NCBI GenBank assembly: GCA_017999215.1 | Contig: JAGOBQ010000124.1 | Location: forward strand, 1 to 9,426 | Source of the DNA: Thermoanaerobaculia bacterium | GTDB lineage: Bacteria > Acidobacteriota > Thermoanaerobaculia > UBA5066 | Length of the DNA: 9,426 bases | Direction: 5' to 3' | Shown here: piece by piece, positions 6,058 through 9,426 of the stretch | Layout of the letters: each line of letters opens with the position of its first letter | How positions within the stretch are numbered: the first letter of the stretch is position 1 | Notes under the pieces: generated by a model | The model's database searches: none | Told to the model about the DNA's origin: nothing | The model's input: the letters and a program-made list of their open reading frames with translations, nothing else | Program-made: the position numbers and the translations under genes

Positions 6058-6549
6058 ATGTCGGCGAACGCGTTCTCAGAGACCTGCAGCGCACCGGGGC
6101 GCCGGCGCACGCCGTCGTGCCGGCGCATCTCCCTGGTCGCCGTCGCGTTCGGTCTCATGACGATCCTGGGCGGCGGAGGCGTGCTCCTCGATGGCGACGC
6201 GACACGGCGCATCGCTGGCGACCACGTGACGCTCGTCATCTGGTTCAACGTTCTGGCGGGTTTCACCTACGTCGTGGCCGGAATCGGGATCTGGAAGCAG
6301 GCCGCGTGGTCCGTCGCCCTCTCCATCGGAATCTTCGTCGCCACGGCCGACGTGCTCGCCGCCCTCGTGGCCTACGCGCTCGCGGGTGGCTCGTGCGAGA
6401 GCCGGACTGTGGCCGTCATGACGTTGCGAACGGTCGTCTGGCTCGCCCTGGCGCTCGGGGCGCGCCGGAGCCTCCTTCGGAGCGGAATCGGCGGAGACGA
6501 TGCTGCCGGGCCCTCCCTGCGCGTCAGCCGCGAGCGGGGGCGACCGTGA
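6058..6549 (+). CDS. Small four-helix integral membrane protein, unknown function
   Basis: A 163-residue inner-membrane protein that I cannot assign to a named family. After a basic N-terminus (RRR at 15-17, RR at 22-23) it has four hydrophobic segments at about 24-44, 58-78, 82-107 and 118-136, short loops, and a charged tail rich in Arg and Gly. Notable loop features are LDGDATRRIAGDH (44-56) and GGSCESRTVAVMTLRT (109-124). No enzyme motif is seen. The ATG at 6058 is chosen over the upstream GTG at 5806 because GGAGG sits at 6047-6051, six bases away, and the hydrophobic core begins soon after. Its TGA overlaps the adaptor's GTG start (GTGA), so it is translationally coupled to the DevBCA-like exporter and may be an accessory subunit of it. 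That link rests on gene order only. Confidence 0.8.
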   Translation: MSANAFSETCSAPGRRRTPSCRRISLVAVAFGLMTILGGGGVLLDGDATRRIAGDHVTLVIWFNVLAGFTYVVAGIGIWKQAAWSVALSIGIFVATADVLAALVAYALAGGSCESRTVAVMTLRTVVWLALALGARRSLLRSGIGGDDAAGPSLRVSRERGRP

Positions 6550-7685
6550 ACAGCCGGGTACTCGCCGTCGGCGGAATCGCTCTCGCCTCGCTCGGGGCGG
6601 GCGCCCTTACCGTCCGTGCGCGGCTCGCTTCCCCTGTCGAGACCGTCTCGACGCGAGTCGAGGAGGTCGTGGAGGAGGTTCGTGGGCCTGGGGTCGTGGG
6701 CGCTCGAATCCAGGCCGGAGTCGGGTCCCGGGTCGCAGGCACCGTCGCGGAGGTCTTCGTCGACGTGGGCGACCTGCTCGAGGCCGGGGCACCCGTCGCC
6801 CGGCTGGAGGACTCGGCTCTTCGCGCCCGGCTCGCCGCGGCAGGGTCCGGCGTGGATGCGGCCGGACACGCTCTCGCCCTCGCGAGGGCCGAGGAGGCCC
6901 GCGCCGTAGTGGCGCTCGACCTGGCCCGTCGTACGGCGGCGCGACAGGTCGCCCTCGCCCGCGAGGGCGTCGCCGCTGCATCGGCGGCCGACGAGGCCAT
7001 GGCAGCACTCCGCGCGGCTGCTGCCGCGCTCGAGAGCGCGCGCGCCGCGCGTTCGGCGAAGAGCGCCGATCTGGCTCGTGCAGGCGAGGAGCGGGTGGTC
7101 GCCGCCGTCGAGGCGTCCTACGCGCACGTCGTTGCTCCCTTCGCGGGTCTCGTGACCTCGCGCCGCGCCAATCCCGGTGACGCGGCCGTGCCGGGCGCCT
7201 CGCTTGTGGAGCTGGTCGATCCCGCGAGCGCCTGGGTCACGGCATGGATCGACGAGAGCCTCGTCGGCCGCGTCCGCGTGGGACAGCCGGCCCGTCTGCG
7301 ATTGCGCTCCGGCTGGGCGGGCGAGGGACACGTGGTGCGCCTCGCTCGGCGCGCCGACCCCGTGTCACGTGAGCTCGAGGTCGACGTGGCCTTCATCCCA
7401 GACGTGGACCGTCTCACACTCGACGAGGAGGCCGAGGTCGTGATCGAGATCGGGCGCGTCCGGGGGATGTCCGTGCCGTCCTCAGCGCTCGTCGCCACCG
7501 GGGGGGAACGGCACGTCTTCGTCGTCCGCGCCGGTCGAGCGCTGCCGGTCCCGGTGCGGGTGGGCGCCCGCGGCGCGGAACGAACGATCATCGACACGGA
7601 GCTCGAGGCGGACGCCCGGGTCGTTCGTGATCCACGTGGGCTCGCTCCGGGGACGCGCGTGCGTGCCGTGGCAGTGGAGCCCTGA
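6546..7685 (+). CDS. Periplasmic adaptor (HlyD/RND membrane-fusion family), DevB-like
   Basis: A 379-residue membrane-fusion protein that would bridge the inner-membrane permease to an outer-membrane channel. An N-terminal hydrophobic segment (about 5-22, no lipobox cysteine) anchors it or acts as signal. The first half of the lipoyl-like domain is at GTVAEVFVDVGDLLEAGAPV (65-84); an Ala/Arg/Glu-rich helical hairpin spans about 90-190; the second lipoyl half is at YAHVVAPFAGLVTSRRANPG (192-211), followed by the beta-barrel (VTAWIDESLVGRVRVGQPA, 231-249). The distal part has RGMSVPSSALV (306-316), usual for this family. GTG at 6546 overlaps the upstream stop by four bases, with a G-run at 6536-6540 as a weak ribosome binding site. 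An open frame reaches back to 6117 but lies within the upstream gene. The order adaptor-permease-ATPase matches devB-devC-devA. A run of seven G at 7500-7506 is a possible slippage or read-error point; the frame is intact. Confidence 0.9.
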   Translation: MNSRVLAVGGIALASLGAGALTVRARLASPVETVSTRVEEVVEEVRGPGVVGARIQAGVGSRVAGTVAEVFVDVGDLLEAGAPVARLEDSALRARLAAAGSGVDAAGHALALARAEEARAVVALDLARRTAARQVALAREGVAAASAADEAMAALRAAAAALESARAARSAKSADLARAGEERVVAAVEASYAHVVAPFAGLVTSRRANPGDAAVPGASLVELVDPASAWVTAWIDESLVGRVRVGQPARLRLRSGWAGEGHVVRLARRADPVSRELEVDVAFIPDVDRLTLDEEAEVVIEIGRVRGMSVPSSALVATGGERHVFVVRAGRALPVPVRVGARGAERTIIDTELEADARVVRDPRGLAPGTRVRAVAVEP

Positions 7686-7686
7686 C

Positions 7687-8880
7687 GTGGACCTCGCCCT
7701 CCGGGACTTCCAGCGGCACCGTGGGAAGTTCGTCGCCACGACGTTCGGCGTCGGCCTTCTGGTCGCGATCGTGCTGACGATGAACGGCATCTACCGCGGC
7801 AACATCCATGACGGCGTCTGGCTGATCGAACACACGGACTGCGACCTCTGGGTGGTCGAGCGCGGTCGGGGAGGCCCATTCAACGAACCGTCGCGCATCC
7901 CGCAGGAGACGTGGAAGCGCGTCGCCGCGGTCCCGGGCGTGCTGAGGGCGAGCCCCTACATCGTCTATACGGTTCAGCGCGAGCTCGGCGGACGAAGCCA
8001 GCAGTTCACGGTCGTCGGCTACGACCTGTTCGGTGGTCTGGGCGGGCCGGGTCGTCTCGCAGCCGGGCGTACGCTCGAGCGCCCTCGTTTCGAGATCGTC
8101 GCTGATGAGAAGCTCGGTCTCTCCGCGCGAAGCGTCGTCCGCCTCGGAGTCCACGACTTCACCGTCGTCGGAGTGACTCGCGGTGCGGTGGACTCTGGGG
8201 GCAATCCGCTCGTCTATCTCTCGCTTCCGGATGCACAGGAGGTTCTCTATCAGGAGGATAGCCGGGCGCTCGATCTGAAGCGTGCTGCGAACGTGCAGGC
8301 GCTCGAAGGGGCCGGGCTCCTCGCCGCCGAGGCGCAGCGGCTTCTGCCGATCGTCACGAACGGCACCGCCTCGGTGAGTGCCGTGCTGGTCCGTTTCGAA
8401 CCGGGCGCTGATGCGAAGGCCGTCCAACGGTTCGTCGCGCGCTGGCTCTACCTCGACGCCTTCACGAAGGAAGAAGAGCGCCAGCTGATGCTGCGCGGAC
8501 GCCTGCTGAGGATGAGCGCGATCCTCGGGCTCTTCCGCGTTCTGCTGCTGATCGTCGCCATCGTCGTGATCTCGCTCCTGGTGTACATCCTGACCATGGA
8601 GAAGATCCGCTCGATCGCAACACTCAAGCTGATCGGCGCGCCGAACCGAATCATCGTGCGCCTCATCCTGGAGCAGTCCCTCCTGCTTACCGCCGCGAGC
8701 TTCGGGATTGGCTGGGCGCTGATCGCGGTGACTCAGGATCGGTTTCCGCGCACGCTCGTGCTTCTCGCCGCCGACACACGGACGACGTTCGTCGTGCTGT
8801 TCGCCGGAGGCATCGTGGCGAGTCTCGCGGGAATCGCGCACGCGTTGCGAACGCCCCCCTCACTCGCGCTCGGAGGCTGA
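7687..8880 (+). CDS. FtsX/MacB-fold ABC exporter permease, DevC-like
   Basis: A 397-residue inner-membrane permease of the type VII (MacB/FtsX) class. TM1 lies at about 15-34, then a large periplasmic domain (about 40-275) that opens with WLIEHTDCDLWVVERG (45-60) and RGGPFNEPSRIP (61-72), then TM2 about 282-304, TM3 about 325-348 and TM4 about 366-386. The cytoplasmic loop EKIRSIATLKLIGAPNRIIVR (305-325) is the usual ATPase-contact segment of FtsX-like permeases. Such permeases move substrate from the periplasm outward in a MacB-like mechanism. The start is GTG 7687, one base after the adaptor stop, with GGAG at 7676-7679; the in-frame GTG at 7627 would lie within the adaptor gene and is rejected. 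The gene ends one base before the ATPase start. In cyanobacteria the DevBCA counterpart exports heterocyst glycolipids with a TolC-like channel, but nothing here identifies the cargo. Confidence 0.9.
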   Translation: MDLALRDFQRHRGKFVATTFGVGLLVAIVLTMNGIYRGNIHDGVWLIEHTDCDLWVVERGRGGPFNEPSRIPQETWKRVAAVPGVLRASPYIVYTVQRELGGRSQQFTVVGYDLFGGLGGPGRLAAGRTLERPRFEIVADEKLGLSARSVVRLGVHDFTVVGVTRGAVDSGGNPLVYLSLPDAQEVLYQEDSRALDLKRAANVQALEGAGLLAAEAQRLLPIVTNGTASVSAVLVRFEPGADAKAVQRFVARWLYLDAFTKEEERQLMLRGRLLRMSAILGLFRVLLLIVAIVVISLLVYILTMEKIRSIATLKLIGAPNRIIVRLILEQSLLLTAASFGIGWALIAVTQDRFPRTLVLLAADTRTTFVVLFAGGIVASLAGIAHALRTPPSLALGG

Positions 8881-8881
8881 G

Positions 8882-9426
8882 ATGAAGACGGTCCTGCGTG
8901 TCGTCGGCCTGTCGAAGACCTATGGTGAGGGCGCGCTGGCCGTGCGTGCCCTCGAGAACGTCGAACTCACCGTGGCTGCGGGGGAGCTGGTGGCGCTGCT
9001 CGGGCCGAGCGGGTCCGGGAAGTCGACGCTCCTCCTCTGCATCAGCCTGATCCTCGAGCCGACGGAGGGCGAGATCGAGATGCTGGGCGAGCCGATCTAC
9101 AGGGCGGGCCGGACGCTGGTCGACGTACGCCGGTTTCGTCGGCGCAACATCGGCTTCGTCTTCCAGCAGCACAACCTCATCCCGTTTCTCTCGGCGGGCG
9201 AGAACGTTGCACTCGTGTTCGAGCTCGCCGGATCCTCGGGGCGTTCGGCCCGCCGCAAGGCGCTCGACCTCCTCGCCGAGCTGGGGGTCGGCCATCGAGG
9301 ACACGACCTCCCGGCGAATCTCTCCGGGGGCGAGCAGCAGCGCGTCGCGATCGCACGCGCCCTCGCGAGCTCTCCGCGCCTCGTGCTGGCCGACGAGCCG
9401 ACCGCGGCACTTGATACGGAGCGCGG
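8882..9426 (+). CDS. MacB/LolD/DevA-type ABC ATPase, cut by window end
   Basis: The first 181 codons of the ATPase partner of the preceding permease; the frame is still open at the last base. Visible motifs: Walker A GPSGSGKST (41-49), Q-loop VFQQHNL (Q95), signature LSGGEQQR (147-154), Walker B LVLADEP (167-173, E172) and D-loop TAALD (174-178). The switch histidine lies beyond the window. A family member is normally about 220-240 residues, so roughly 40-60 are missing. LSGGEQQRVAIARAL with ADEPTAALD is typical of the MacB/LolD/DevA group and quite unlike the YbhF-type ATPase at 262-1236, so the two exporters use different motors. The ATG sits one base after the permease stop, with GGAGG at 8872-8876. 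It hydrolyses ATP in the cytoplasm to drive the mechanotransmission permease. Confidence 0.93.
   Translation, partial: MKTVLRVVGLSKTYGEGALAVRALENVELTVAAGELVALLGPSGSGKSTLLLCISLILEPTEGEIEMLGEPIYRAGRTLVDVRRFRRRNIGFVFQQHNLIPFLSAGENVALVFELAGSSGRSARRKALDLLAELGVGHRGHDLPANLSGGEQQRVAIARALASSPRLVLADEPTAALDTER

Noticed and set aside
7500..7506. Run of seven G as a phase-variation tract
   Set aside because: The tract is short, internal to an intact frame, and expected by chance in such GC-rich DNA; shorter runs of six G or C occur at 4372-4377 and 8854-8859. Worth noting only as a read-error point.
7588..8841. 417-codon open frame on the minus strand
   Set aside because: It mirrors the DevC-like permease, which has membrane helices and family motifs; the minus-strand product is a charged shadow.
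1..9426. CRISPR array, tRNA, rRNA, insertion sequence or attachment site
   Set aside because: No regularly spaced direct repeats, cloverleaf sequence, transposase motif or flanking terminal repeats were found by reading; nearly all of the window is accounted for by coding genes.

Overview
The window is GC-rich DNA (around 70% by eye). Codon third positions are mostly G or C, and genes start with ATG or GTG behind good Shine-Dalgarno sequences. Two envelope-spanning exporters and a TolC-family outer-membrane protein show that the host is a Gram-negative (two-membrane) bacterium. The sequence does not fix the phylum; a high-GC proteobacterium, myxobacterium or acidobacterium would all fit. Every supported gene is on the + strand. 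Most junctions overlap by a few bases or are separated by 0-11 bases, so most of the window reads as one operon or two operons in series. No terminator was seen.

Region 1 (1-4945) is a YbhFSR-type ABC-2 efflux module. It holds the tail of one ATPase (1-278), a complete second ATPase (262-1236), two paralogous permeases resembling E. coli YbhS and YbhR (1233-2366, 2371-3501), and a TolC-type outer-membrane channel (3512-4945). In E. coli both ATPase domains are fused in YbhF; here they are separate, overlapping genes. A periplasmic adaptor of the YbhG type would be expected just upstream of the window.

Region 2 (4945-6057) breaks the transporter theme. A GTG-started gene (4975-5763) encodes a HEPN-like protein with an R-N-x3-H motif, the catalytic signature of many HEPN ribonucleases. 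It is preceded in the same frame by an 8-codon leader whose ATG overlaps the TolC stop, and whose TGA lies three bases before the GTG. After the HEPN-like gene comes a 294-base stretch with no confident gene and several inverted repeats.

Region 3 (6058-9426) is a second exporter in the order known from DevBCA: a small four-helix membrane protein of unknown function (6058-6549), a periplasmic adaptor (6546-7685), a FtsX/MacB-like permease (7687-8880) and a MacB/DevA-type ATPase (8882 onward, cut by the window end). It brings no outer-membrane channel within the window, so it may share the TolC-like protein of region 1. Cargo cannot be read from sequence. The YbhFSR relatives suggest efflux of drugs or cations, and DevBCA relatives suggest a lipid or other envelope component.
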